Positions 33,633-42,028 of a stretch of DNA of 64,000 bases are shown here, piece by piece. How positions within the stretch are numbered: position 1 is the stretch's first letter; each line of letters opens with the position of its first letter. Source of the stretch: Aquabacterium sp. J223 (GTDB lineage: Bacteria > Pseudomonadota > Gammaproteobacteria > Burkholderiales > Burkholderiaceae_C); assembly GCF_024666615.1 (NCBI RefSeq), contig NZ_CP088297.1:2542001-2606000 (forward strand), written 5' to 3'. The translations under genes were made by a program, and so were the position numbers. The notes below the pieces were generated by a model. That model ran no database searches and was not told where the DNA came from. It saw only the letters and a program-made list of their open reading frames with translations.

Positions 33633-34674
33633 TGCGGTGGGCGAGCGGCTGAGGGCATCCATACGCCGCCTTGGTGCGGGCTTCGACGGTTTGCGCCGCG
33701 TCGGGCCGACGAAGTCGTCGCCCGAATCGGCCCATCGCGGCGCCGCACGAACGTCGGACGGCTGGTTGCTGGTTGGCGCCTGGAACGGGCCGTCCTACTT
33801 TTTTCTTCTGTCGACCGAAGTCGGGCCGCTTCGTGAGGAGGAAGCGGTGGTGCCCCTGGACGAGCTTCTTCAGAATCGACCCGACGTGGTGATCTCCAGG
33901 TATCTGGAGCGTCATCAGGCCCTCGCCCTGTGGAAGCATCGGCAGGCGCTGAAAAGGATCGTCTACTTCATGGACGACGACTTGATGGACGAGGCGGCGG
34001 TCCGGACGTTGCCCGAGCCCTATCGGTCAAAGGTCGGTCGCGGCGCGCTGCACCAGCGAAAGATGATCGAGTCGTTGTGCAACGAGTTTTGGGTGTCGAC
34101 ACCCTACCTCGCGCAGAAATACGCCCATTGGCAACCCAGGACGCTGCCCCCGCGACCGCTGCGCCTCACGATGGAATCCGGCCCACCGACGTGGATCTGC
34201 TACCACGGTACCGCCTCGCACGAGGCGGAGTTCCAGTGGCTCGTCCCGGTGATTGAGGGAGTGCAATCGCGGTTGACGTCAAGCCGCATGGAGGTCTTCG
34301 GCGGCCACAAGACTTACAAGCGATTCTCCTCGCTCCCTCGTGTCAACGTCCTTCACCCCATGACCTGGCCCAACTACCTGGACTACACCGCCGGCGTGCG
34401 GCGGGACATCGCGTTGGCGCCGCTGCTGCCGTCGTTGTTCAATGCGGGGCGAGCGCCCACCAAGTTCTTCGACCACGCGCGCATGCATGCCGTCGGCCTT
34501 TACAGCGATGTCGAGCCGTACCGCAGCTTTGTCCGCGATGGCGTCGATGGGCTGCTGCTGCCCAACGATGCCGATCGCTGGGTGACCGCCATCCTGGAAC
34601 TGGCCGCCGATGCGCCGAGGCGGCAGCGCATGGCCGCTGCTGCCCGTGACCGGGCCATGGCGCTGGCGTATTGA
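33625..34674 (+). CDS. glycosyltransferase, GT-B fold (GT4-like)
   Basis: A 349-residue protein. Its C-terminal half has WICYHGTASHEAEFQWLVP and IALAPLLPSLFNAGRAPTKFF, then HAVGLYSDVEPYRSFVRDGV and DGLLLPNDADRWVTAI, the donor-binding end of GT4 enzymes, where a glutamate is normally found after the K-x-F-E stretch; here the acidic residue is in FFDHAR. The N-terminal half (VGAWNGPSYFFLLSTEV, VYFMDDDLMDEAA) is a plausible acceptor domain. ATG 33625 overlaps the previous gene's end by eight bases. The sugar cannot be predicted. Confidence 0.75.
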   Translation: MSSAVGERLRASIRRLGAGFDGLRRVGPTKSSPESAHRGAARTSDGWLLVGAWNGPSYFFLLSTEVGPLREEEAVVPLDELLQNRPDVVISRYLERHQALALWKHRQALKRIVYFMDDDLMDEAAVRTLPEPYRSKVGRGALHQRKMIESLCNEFWVSTPYLAQKYAHWQPRTLPPRPLRLTMESGPPTWICYHGTASHEAEFQWLVPVIEGVQSRLTSSRMEVFGGHKTYKRFSSLPRVNVLHPMTWPNYLDYTAGVRRDIALAPLLPSLFNAGRAPTKFFDHARMHAVGLYSDVEPYRSFVRDGVDGLLLPNDADRWVTAILELAADAPRRQRMAAAARDRAMALAY

Positions 34675-36050
34675 TGGACGTCGTGGCAGCCGCGTCTCCG
34701 GTCGTCGCGTCGCTGCGCCTGAGCAGGGACATGCCCCCGGCCGTCCATCGCTGGACGCTGGACCTTCCGCGTGACGGTGCGGCATTGGACGTGACGGCGG
34801 GCTGCCTGCGTCTGCAGGGCTGGCTGCTCCTTCGGCAGGAGGCGCTCGGCGAGCCGCCGTTCGTGGTCTGGCGCGCGGAGGGCGCCGCCGGGTCGGATGC
34901 GGTCCAGCGCCAGGCGTTCAACAACGGCCGACCCGATGTGATCCAGCGGGTGCTCGGCGAGCCGCCGTCCGGCCATGCGCAACTGCGTTGCGGCTTCACG
35001 GTGGAGGTGCCGCTGCCGGTGCGCGCAATCGAACTCGGCTTCGGGCTGCCCGACGGGCAGGTCTTCTGGGCCGTTTCTCTGCAGTTGCGCGACGGTCCGA
35101 GGGTGCTCGAAGGCTCTGACGGCTGGCTCTTCCTCGACAACGACACCAACCGCAGCGTCGACCAGTTCACCGGTGACCTGCGCCTGGACGAGGAAGGGCT
35201 GCGGCGCTGGCAGCGTTATCTGGCCGACGTTCGGCAACTGGCGTTGCAGATGCGCATGCGGCATGCGCTGCTCATCGCGCCGTCGAAGGAAGAGGTGCTG
35301 CGGCAGCAGTACCCGCATGCCCGCGCCGCCCAGACGGTGCTCGACCAGGTGTGCAGCCTGGCCCAGCCGGAGGATGGCCTCGTCGACGGTGCCAAGGTGC
35401 TGGCGGCGGCGCCGTCGCCGCAGGACTGCTTCAAGCGGACGGACACGCATTGGACCGACCGTGGCGCCTGGCGCGCCACGCTGGCAGCGCTGCAGGTGCT
35501 GGGCCTGGACACGGCGCCCGCCGTCGCCCGCTGTTCGGACGACGCCTACCGCATGGAGCCCTACGTCGGTGATCTCGGCGGCAAGCTGGTGCCGGCGCGC
35601 AGCGCGCCAACGGAATTCCTGGACGGCCCGCCGCCGGAGGAGGGGGCGGTGTTCGACAACCGGTTGCCCAACATCGGCCGCGTGATCGTGTTCGACGGAT
35701 GGCCGCAGCCGTGCTTCGAGCAGCGGCTGCTGGTCTTCGGCGCCTCGTCGGCTTATCCCATGCTCAAGTACCTGAAGCGGCTGTTCCGGCGCACGGTGTT
35801 CGTCCACAGCGCAGGCAAGGTGGACAGCCGGGTGGTCGAGCACGAGCGGCCGGACCTGCTGCTCTGCCAGTCGACCGCGCGGTTCCTGATCGAGCCGCCG
35901 TCCTGCGATTTCGTGTTGGCGGACGCGGTGCGCACCAAGCTGGCCGAAGCCGGCCCTGCCTGGCGAGCCGAGGCGGCGTCTCGGTCCTTGGCGGTCGATC
36001 CGCTCAACGTTTTCTATGCCCGCCTGCTCGAGCCCGACCATGGCGCTTGA
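34674..36050 (+). CDS. AlgX/AlgJ-like SGNH O-acetyltransferase
   Basis: A 458-residue protein. Residues about 140-450 match the AlgJ/AlgX class that O-acetylates alginate or other exopolysaccharides: LEGSDGWLFLDNDTN at the start of the domain, HALLIAPSKEEVLRQQYPH, CFKRTDTHWTDRGAW (Asp and His of the triad) and LLVFGASSAYPML (serine in G-x-S). The first 135 residues are an extra module with LRLQGWLLLRQ, RPDVIQRV and CGFTVEVPL, similar to the accessory modules of the glycosyltransferase at 27451. No signal peptide is evident, which is odd for an AlgX/AlgJ-like enzyme that normally works in the periplasm. It starts by TGATG overlap with the previous gene. Confidence 0.8.
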   Translation: MDVVAAASPVVASLRLSRDMPPAVHRWTLDLPRDGAALDVTAGCLRLQGWLLLRQEALGEPPFVVWRAEGAAGSDAVQRQAFNNGRPDVIQRVLGEPPSGHAQLRCGFTVEVPLPVRAIELGFGLPDGQVFWAVSLQLRDGPRVLEGSDGWLFLDNDTNRSVDQFTGDLRLDEEGLRRWQRYLADVRQLALQMRMRHALLIAPSKEEVLRQQYPHARAAQTVLDQVCSLAQPEDGLVDGAKVLAAAPSPQDCFKRTDTHWTDRGAWRATLAALQVLGLDTAPAVARCSDDAYRMEPYVGDLGGKLVPARSAPTEFLDGPPPEEGAVFDNRLPNIGRVIVFDGWPQPCFEQRLLVFGASSAYPMLKYLKRLFRRTVFVHSAGKVDSRVVEHERPDLLLCQSTARFLIEPPSCDFVLADAVRTKLAEAGPAWRAEAASRSLAVDPLNVFYARLLEPDHGA

Positions 36051-36825
36051 CCGGGGTGTGTGTCGGATGCCCGCCGGACCATCGGCATGGGGCCGCGGAG
36101 CCGGGCGGTGTGCCACATCGTTTGGCGGGGTGGTGCTGGCCTTGGTGGCGGTGCTGCTGTCGGCGTGCGGTGGTGGCGGCGGCGAGGCGCCGTCGTCCCC
36201 GCCACCGGCCGTGGCACCCGGCACCTGGGTGGTCCTCGGCTCGTCGACGGCAGCGGGAGCCAATGCCACGGCGGGCAATGCCTGGGCGGCCCGGCTGGCC
36301 GCGGACATGGCGGCCCGCGGCGTGACGATGACCAACCTGGCCCGCGGCGGCATCACCACCTACCAGGCCTTGCCGGCGGCGGCTTCGCGGCCTGCGGGTC
36401 GTCCCGTCAGCGACGTGACGCTCAACGTGGAAGCCGCGCTGGCGCGGCAGCCCCGCCTGGTGCTGCTGTCCTTCCCCTCCAACGACACCGCGCTCGGTTA
36501 TGCGGTGGAGGAGACGGTGGCCAACCTGCTGGCCATGCGCTCGGTGCTGATGGCCGGCGGCGCGTCGGTGATGGTGCTGTCCAGCCAGCCGCGCGACCTG
36601 GCGGACGGTCTGCGCGATCGGCTGCGCGAGGTCGACGACCGGCTGGCCGCGGCGGTCGGCGCCTGTTTCGTGGCGGTGCGGGCCGACCTGTCGGCGCCCG
36701 ACGGCCGCATCGATGCCCGGTTCGACGCCGGCGACGGCGTGCACCTCAACGACGCCGGCCATGCGGTCGTGCTGTCGCGGGTGCAGGCGAGGCTGCAGTC
36801 CGGCGAATGCGTCCAGCGGCCGTGA
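36040..36825 (+). CDS. SGNH/GDSL hydrolase lipoprotein
   Basis: Envelope-anchored esterase. The signal ends at LVAVLLSACGGGG, a lipobox (LSAC), so the protein is attached to a membrane after residue about 45. The catalytic domain begins with WVVLGSSTAAGANAT, where the nucleophile serine of block I sits, and ends with DGVHLNDAGHAVV (Asp and His of block V); block III is LLSFPSNDTA. ATG at 36040 overlaps the AlgX-like gene; ATGs at 36016 and 36067 are alternatives, and no start has a good ribosome site. It could remove or transfer acetyl groups from the polysaccharide, opposite to the transferase upstream. Confidence 0.82.
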   Translation: MALDRGVCRMPAGPSAWGRGAGRCATSFGGVVLALVAVLLSACGGGGGEAPSSPPPAVAPGTWVVLGSSTAAGANATAGNAWAARLAADMAARGVTMTNLARGGITTYQALPAAASRPAGRPVSDVTLNVEAALARQPRLVLLSFPSNDTALGYAVEETVANLLAMRSVLMAGGASVMVLSSQPRDLADGLRDRLREVDDRLAAAVGACFVAVRADLSAPDGRIDARFDAGDGVHLNDAGHAVVLSRVQARLQSGECVQRP

Positions 36826-38854
36826 CGGCACCGCCCCGGCCCGCCGCCGACCCGGACCAGGACCACCGGCCGCGCCTGGCGCTGTTGTCCGGCGGGCTGC
36901 GGCGCATCGCCACGCTGCCCGGGTTGCTGGACGACTGGCGGCTGGTCCACGCGCTGGGCGGTCGCGACGGCGCGGCCGATGCGGTGCTGGCCTGGGGCTT
37001 GAAGCCCAGCGCCCGCCGCGCCGAGGCCGCCGCGGCCCGTGCCGGCCTGCCGCTGTGGCGTGCCGAGGACGGCTTCCTGCGCTCGGTGCACGGCGGCGAC
37101 CGCGAGGCCCCGCTGTCCGTGGTGCTCGACGATGTCGGCATCTACTACGACGCCGACCGGCCGTCGCGCCTGGAGGCGCTGGCCCAGTCGCCATTGCCCG
37201 CCGCGTCGGCGCGGCGGGCCGACGACCTGCGGGCGGCCTGGCGGCAATCGCGGGCGTCCAAGTACAACCATGCCCGCGAGGGTCCGGCCGATGCGCTGCC
37301 GCAGGGCGCCGTGCTGGTGGTCGACCAGACGGCGGGCGACCTGTCCATCGTCCATGGGCGGGGGGGACGCCGCGGCCTTCCAGCGCATGCTCGAGGCGGC
37401 GCTGGACGAGCACCCCGGCGCGGCGGTGCTGGTCAAGACCCATCCCGACGTGGTGGCCGGTCGACGGCGCGGCCACTTCGAGCGCCTGGGCGCCGGCGCT
37501 GCGGCGCGGGTGCGGCTGATCGCGCAGGACCTGCACCTGCCGGCGCTGCTGGCGCGGGCGCGGGCGGTCTACTGCGTCACCTCGCAGGTGGGTTTCGAGG
37601 CGCTGCTGTGGGGGCTGCCGGTGCGCTGCTTCGGCATGCCGTTCTATGCCGGCTGGGGGGCTGACCGAGGACGAGCAGGCCGCGCCGCCGCGGCGGCGGC
37701 CGGTCGCCCTGCAGGCGCTCGTGCATGCGGCGCTGGTGGACTATCCCCGCTACCTCGATCCGGAGACGGGGCGCCGCTGCGCGCCGGAGCGGCTCGTCGA
37801 GTGGATGGCCCTGCAGCGCCGCATGCGCGAGCGCTTCCCCGCGGCGGTGCAGGCCATCGGCTTCTCGCGCTGGAAGAAGCCCATCGTGCGCGCCTTCCTG
37901 GCCGGCAGCGAGGTGACCTTCCAGCGCCGGGCCGCAGCGGCCGCCGCGCTGCCCGGCGGTTGTGTCGCGGTGTGGGGCGGGCGCCGCGTCGCCGGCCAGG
38001 CGGGCGACGGCGCTGCGTGGCTGCGGCTGGAGGACGGCTTCCTGCGCTCGGTGGGGCTGGGCGCGGACCTGGTGCGCCCGCTGTCGTGGGTGGTCGACGG
38101 CGAGGGCCTGTACTACGACGCCACGCGACCGTCGGCGCTGGAGCGGCTGCTGCAGCACCAGTCCTTCGACGCCGCGCTGTGCCGGCGCGCGGCGGCGCTG
38201 CGCGAACGGCTGGTCCAGGCGGGGCTGAGCAAGTACAACGTGGGCCATGGCCGCTGGCGTCGGCCGGCCGGCGCGACGGTGGTGCTGGTGGCCGGGCAGG
38301 TGGAGGCCGATGCGTCGATCGCCCTCGGCGCCGGTGCCGTGCGCACGAACCTGGCGCTGCTGCAGGAGGCGCGCCGGGCGCACCCGGCGGCCCACCTCGT
38401 CTACAAGCCGCACCCCGACGTGGTGGCCGGGCTGCGCGCGGGCGGCGCCTCCGAGCGCGAACTGCTGCGCTGCTGCGACGAGGTCGTGCGCGACGTGCCG
38501 ATCGTGCAGCTGCTGGACCAAGTGGACGAGGTGCACGTCATCACCTCGCTGGCCGGCTTCGAGGCGCTGCTGAGGCAGCGGCGCGTGGTGGTGCACGGCC
38601 TGCCGTTCTATGCCGGCTGGGGCCTGACCGAGGACCGCATGACGACGCCGCGCCGCAGCCGACGGCTCGGCCTCGACGAACTGGTCGCCGGCACGCTGCT
38701 GCTGTACCCGACCTACGTCAGCCGGCGCACCGGCCACTTCACCACCGCCGAGCGGGCGCTGGACGAACTGCTGCAGTGGCGGGCCGAAGGCGCGGGCCGC
38801 GCGCCCTGGCGCACCCGCCTGCTGCGCCCGCTGCTGCGACGGCTGACCGCCTGA
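36822..38854 (+). CDS. kpsC: capsule polysaccharide biosynthesis protein KpsC (two one-base frameshifts)
   Basis: Dual beta-Kdo transferase that elongates the poly-Kdo linker of group 2 capsules. Removing one base from each of two G runs (seven G at 37360-37366; six G at 37655-37660) gives 676 residues, the normal KpsC length. The two homologous halves are visible: EDGFLRSVHGGDREAPLSVV and EDGFLRSVGLGADLVRPLS; GIYYDADRPSRLE and GLYYDATRPSALE; KTHPDVVAGRRRG and KPHPDVVAGLRAG; FYAGWG in both. A GTG at 36822 overlaps the previous stop (GTGA); an ATG at 36807 is the alternative. It closes the capsule operon, facing a lipoprotein gene. Confidence 0.9.
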
Positions 38855-38876
38855 CGGTCGGGCCCGCCGGCGATGC

Positions 38877-40181
38877 TCAGTTGGCGATCTGGACCGTGCG
38901 CTGGCGCACGGCGGCATTGCCCCGATGGTCGGTCACCTTGACCTGCAGCACGTGCGCGCCGTTGGGCCAGCTCCGGCTGTCGAAGTTGAAGCCGAAACCG
39001 GCATCGCCCGGGGCACCGGGCACCGCGGCCTGCACGTCGGGCCGGGCGATGCCCAGCGCGGCGTCGCCCAGGCGCTGGCCGTCCAGGCGCACCTCCACGC
39101 TGGCGACGGCGCGGTCGTCCACCGACCAGCCGCTGACGTGGGCCATGCCGCTCACCGTGGCCGTCGCCGCCGGCGTGTCGACCACCGAGACCGGCGCGGT
39201 CAGGTCGAGGGTCTGGTTCTCCTGCTGGGCGCGCAGGCGGTAGACGGTGTCGCGGGCGGCGCGGTGGTCGCCGACGATGAGGAAGTAGTGACCGCTCAGC
39301 ACCTGGCCGGCGACCAGCGACAGCGGCTGGTCCAGCCGCGCGAAGGCGGTGTCGGCGGTGGCGAAGCCGCGCACCGTGGCGTCGGCACCCGGTGCGTAGA
39401 GGGTCAGGCCGTGGCCGGTGCCGTCCACGAGCGAGAACCAGCGCTCCGGCGCCGCCATCGAGAAGCTGCTGGCGGCCGCCATCGGGGGCAGGGCGCCGGT
39501 GCTCAACGCACCGGAGGTCCAGGGGGCGCTGCCGCTGTAGCCGATCAGCGTGCGGTAGGCGCTGCCGGCATACGCGGCGGGCAGCTCCTGCATGGCGATG
39601 ACGCGGTCCTGGGTGCCCGAATAGGCGATGCGGAAGGCGACGCGGAAGGCGAAGGGCTCGTTGTCCACCGCGGTCACCGCCTGCTCGATGGTGATCTGGT
39701 CGTCGTCGGTGCCGCTCCACTGGCGGCCCTTGGTGGTGATGGTCAGCGTGCGGTTCTGCACCGACCAGCTGGTGACCGGGCTGCCGACGTTGGCCCGGTT
39801 GCCGCCCTGCACCGGGTTCCAGCCCCACTGGCCGGAACAGCCGGCGCAGTTGTCGTAGGGCCCGGCGCCGTCGTACAGCGCGAACTGCACGCCGCGTCCG
39901 GTGTCGTCGGCGTTGACCACGTTGCGGCCGGCCACGCCGGCCTCGACGATCATGCCGCCGCGTGTCAGGTCGACGGCCACCCGGGCCAGGCCGGCGTCGG
40001 TGTTGCGTTCCAGCACCAGCAGGTCGCCGGCGCGGTAGCTGTTCGGGTCCGGGCTGCCGGAGAGCGGGGCCGCGCGTCCGCTCTGGTCAGCGGCGTCGCC
40101 GCCGCCGCCCCCTCCGCCGCAGGCGACGAGCCACAAGGCGATGACAACGGTGAACGCCGGGCGCAGGAATGGGGGGGTCAT
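38877..40181 (-). CDS. hypothetical lipoprotein with a C-terminal GW/RPDV/GF beta-sandwich module
   Basis: A 434-residue secreted protein. The signal FTVVIALWLVACGGGG has a clear lipobox (LVAC), so it is membrane anchored. The middle region is beta-rich (VQFALYDGAGPYDNCAGC, QWGWNPVQGGNRANVG, LTITTKGRQWSG) with two cysteines, and looks like a jelly-roll or carbohydrate-binding part. The last 100 residues are an Ig-like module: VSGWSVDDRAVASVEVRLDG, ARPDVQAAVPG, GFGFNFDSRSWPNGAHVLQV. A run of seven C follows the start codon; the ATG at 40181 has GGAG upstream. It lies directly beside the capsule operon, on the opposite strand. Function unknown. Confidence 0.72.
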   Translation of the reverse strand: MTPPFLRPAFTVVIALWLVACGGGGGGGDAADQSGRAAPLSGSPDPNSYRAGDLLVLERNTDAGLARVAVDLTRGGMIVEAGVAGRNVVNADDTGRGVQFALYDGAGPYDNCAGCSGQWGWNPVQGGNRANVGSPVTSWSVQNRTLTITTKGRQWSGTDDDQITIEQAVTAVDNEPFAFRVAFRIAYSGTQDRVIAMQELPAAYAGSAYRTLIGYSGSAPWTSGALSTGALPPMAAASSFSMAAPERWFSLVDGTGHGLTLYAPGADATVRGFATADTAFARLDQPLSLVAGQVLSGHYFLIVGDHRAARDTVYRLRAQQENQTLDLTAPVSVVDTPAATATVSGMAHVSGWSVDDRAVASVEVRLDGQRLGDAALGIARPDVQAAVPGAPGDAGFGFNFDSRSWPNGAHVLQVKVTDHRGNAAVRQRTVQIAN

Positions 40182-40453
40182 CGGGTCGCTCCAACAAGGG
40201 CCTCGGCCGTACGGCACCGCGACCCGTATGTCGGCTGCGAACCGGGTGAACTTGAACGCTGGAGGACAGATGGCGGGTGATGACCCCGCTCGTCGTTGGA
40301 TAGGCGTCCGCGCCCGGGGGTTGGCCCGCGTCAGGGCCGCGGCGGACCGCGGGCGACCGCGCGCTTGCAGGGACTGCCATGGCATGCGCCTTCGAGCCGA
40401 CCCCCCGCCGCGGCGGACATCACCGAGGTGCAGGAAGCGGCCGGCAACATTTG

Positions 40454-40467
40454 GCAATGCACATGCC
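40454..40467 (-). promoter_or_regulatory. weak sigma-54-like element, nearly palindromic
   Basis: The minus strand reads GGCATGTGCATTGC, with GG and GC ten bases apart; the plus strand reads TGGCAATGCACATGC, giving a second match in the other direction because the core is symmetrical. It would start transcription about 260 bases before the lipoprotein ATG. This is the only signal noted in the 372-base gap 40182-40553 apart from the hairpin at 40521. Confidence 0.3.
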
Positions 40468-40520
40468 GGCCGGCACGCGGCGCGGACGACGGCAGCGCGC
40501 CGTGGCCGGGTGCCCAGGAG

Positions 40521-40546
40521 GATCCGCTGCGAGGGCGCAGCGGATC
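40521..40546. terminator. perfect 11-bp inverted repeat after rfaE2
   Basis: Arms GATCCGCTGCG and CGCAGCGGATC with a 4-base loop, seven bases past the rfaE2 stop on the minus strand. There is no T tract on either strand, so it may act as a 3'-end stabilising hairpin or a rho-dependent end rather than a classic terminator. Confidence 0.5.
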
Positions 40547-40553
40547 GCGCCGG

Positions 40554-41021
40554 TCAGCCGCGGATGCGGCGCACCAGCGACGTGGTGGAGTAACCGTCCA
40601 TGAACGGGATCGCCAGCGAGCGGCCACCCCACGACCGGACCAGGGCCGTCTCGCGCAGCGTTTCCATGTCGTAGTCGCCGCCCTTGACGTAGACGTCGGG
40701 CCTGACGCGCTCGATCAGCTCGCATGGCGTGGGCTGGTCGAACAGCACCACCCAGCGCACGCTGGCCAGGCCGGCGATGACCAGGGCCCGGTCGAGTTCG
40801 CGGTTCAGCGGCCGGTCGGGTCCCTTGCCCAGGCCGCGCGCCGAGGCGTCGCTGTTGAGGCCGACCATCAGCGCAGTGCCCAGTTCGGCCGCCTTCTCCA
40901 GGTAGGCCACGTGGCCGCGGTGCAGGAGGTCGAAGACGCCGTTGGTGAAGACCAGCGGGCGCTGGTCCGGCGGCAGGGCCGCGGCCTCGTCCCAGCCGAC
41001 GATCTTGTCGATCAGCGGCAT
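40554..41021 (-). CDS. rfaE2: D-glycero-beta-D-manno-heptose 1-phosphate adenylyltransferase
   Basis: Activates heptose-1-phosphate with ATP to ADP-heptose for the lipopolysaccharide core. The 155 residues correspond to the second domain of E. coli HldE, here a separate gene as in other betaproteobacteria. The nucleotidyltransferase marks are FTNGVFDLLHRGHVAYLEKA (the HxGH-type LHRGH), LNSDASARGLGKGPDRPLN and YVKGGDYDMETL, and the end YSTTSLVRRIRG corresponds to the ISST-like motif. ATG at 41021 overlaps the hldD stop (TGATG). Last gene of gmhA-rfaE1-hldD-rfaE2. Confidence 0.95.
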   Translation of the reverse strand: MPLIDKIVGWDEAAALPPDQRPLVFTNGVFDLLHRGHVAYLEKAAELGTALMVGLNSDASARGLGKGPDRPLNRELDRALVIAGLASVRWVVLFDQPTPCELIERVRPDVYVKGGDYDMETLRETALVRSWGGRSLAIPFMDGYSTTSLVRRIRG

Positions 41022-42028
41022 CACACGTGCGGCTGGGCGGCCAGCCACTGCACGTACTTCGCCACGCCGGTGGCCACGTCCGCGAAGGCATGGCCGCAGC
41101 CGGTGGCGCGCAGGTGGGTCAGGTCCGCCTGGGTGTGGCACTGGTACTTGCCGCGCAGCGCGTCGGGGAAGGGCACGTACTCGATCAGGCCCTGGTCGAC
41201 CTGCTGGGCCAGCGTCAGCGGCGCCTCGCCCTGCAGCGCGCGGCAGGCGTTGACCGTGGCATGGGCCAGGTCGTTGAACGGCTGCGCGCGGCCGGTGCCG
41301 AGGTTGAAGATGCCGCTTCGGTCCGGGTGGTCGAGGAACCAGAGGTTGACCGCCACCACGTCGTCGACGAAGACGAAGTCGCGCCGCTGCTGGCCGGGGC
41401 CGTAGCCGCCGTACTCGCCGAACAGCTTGACGGTGCCGGTGTCGCGGAACTGGCGGAAGTGGTGGAAGGCCACCGAGGCCATGCGGCCCTTGTGCTGCTC
41501 GCGCGGGCCGTAGACATTGAAGTAGCGGAAGCCCGCCACCTGCACCGGCAGCGGACGGCGCTGCACGTACTGGCGCAGCACCTGGTCGAACAGCAGCTTC
41601 GAGTAGCCGTAGACGTTGAGCGGCCGCTCGAACGCCGGCTCCTCGCGGAAGGTCTCGCTGGCGCCGTAGGTCGCCGCGGAGGAGGCGTAGAGCAGCCGCG
41701 TGCCCTGGGCGATGCAGGCGTCCAGCAGGTCCTTGCTGCAGCGGTAGTTGGTCTGCAGCATGTAGCGGCCGTCGTGCTCCATGGTGTCGGAGCAGGCGCC
41801 CTGGTGCAGCACCGCGTCCACCCGGCCGAACTCGCCGCGGGCGAAGCGGGCGTAGAACTCGTCCTTGTCCAGGTAGTCGCTGATCCGAAGGTCGGCCAGG
41901 TTGTGGAATTTCGCCCCGTCGCGCAGGTCGTCGACCGCGATCACGTCGCTGACGCCGCGGTCGTTGAGCCCCTTGACCAGGTTGGCGCCGATGAAGCCGG
42001 CCGCCCCGGTGACCACCGTGCGGGTCAT
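41021..42028 (-). CDS. hldD: ADP-L-glycero-D-manno-heptose 6-epimerase
   Basis: Inverts C-6 of ADP-D-heptose to the L-glycero form used by heptosyltransferases. The 335 residues form a short-chain dehydrogenase/reductase fold: the N-terminal [18 protein letters not shown] binds NADP, a catalytic Y-x3-K is in [10 protein letters not shown] (Tyr about 138), and [13 protein letters not shown] and [16 protein letters not shown] are epimerase-typical. Length is normal. ATG 42028 overlaps the rfaE1 stop as ATGA. Also called rfaD. It must act after RfaE2 although it is placed before it in the operon. Confidence 0.95.
   Translation of the reverse strand: MTRTVVTGAAGFIGANLVKGLNDRGVSDVIAVDDLRDGAKFHNLADLRISDYLDKDEFYARFARGEFGRVDAVLHQGACSDTMEHDGRYMLQTNYRCSKDLLDACIAQGTRLLYASSAATYGASETFREEPAFERPLNVYGYSKLLFDQVLRQYVQRRPLPVQVAGFRYFNVYGPREQHKGRMASVAFHHFRQFRDTGTVKLFGEYGGYGPGQQRRDFVFVDDVVAVNLWFLDHPDRSGIFNLGTGRAQPFNDLAHATVNACRALQGEAPLTLAQQVDQGLIEYVPFPDALRGKYQCHTQADLTHLRATGCGHAFADVATGVAKYVQWLAAQPHV

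Noticed and set aside
37360-37366. Phase variation through the G tract of kpsC
   Set aside because: Seven bases is short for contingency loci, and a second run in the same gene would need to switch together with it.
40182-40553. Short open frames in the gap upstream of the lipoprotein gene
   Set aside because: Their translations are Arg/Pro-rich and without family resemblance or ribosome sites.
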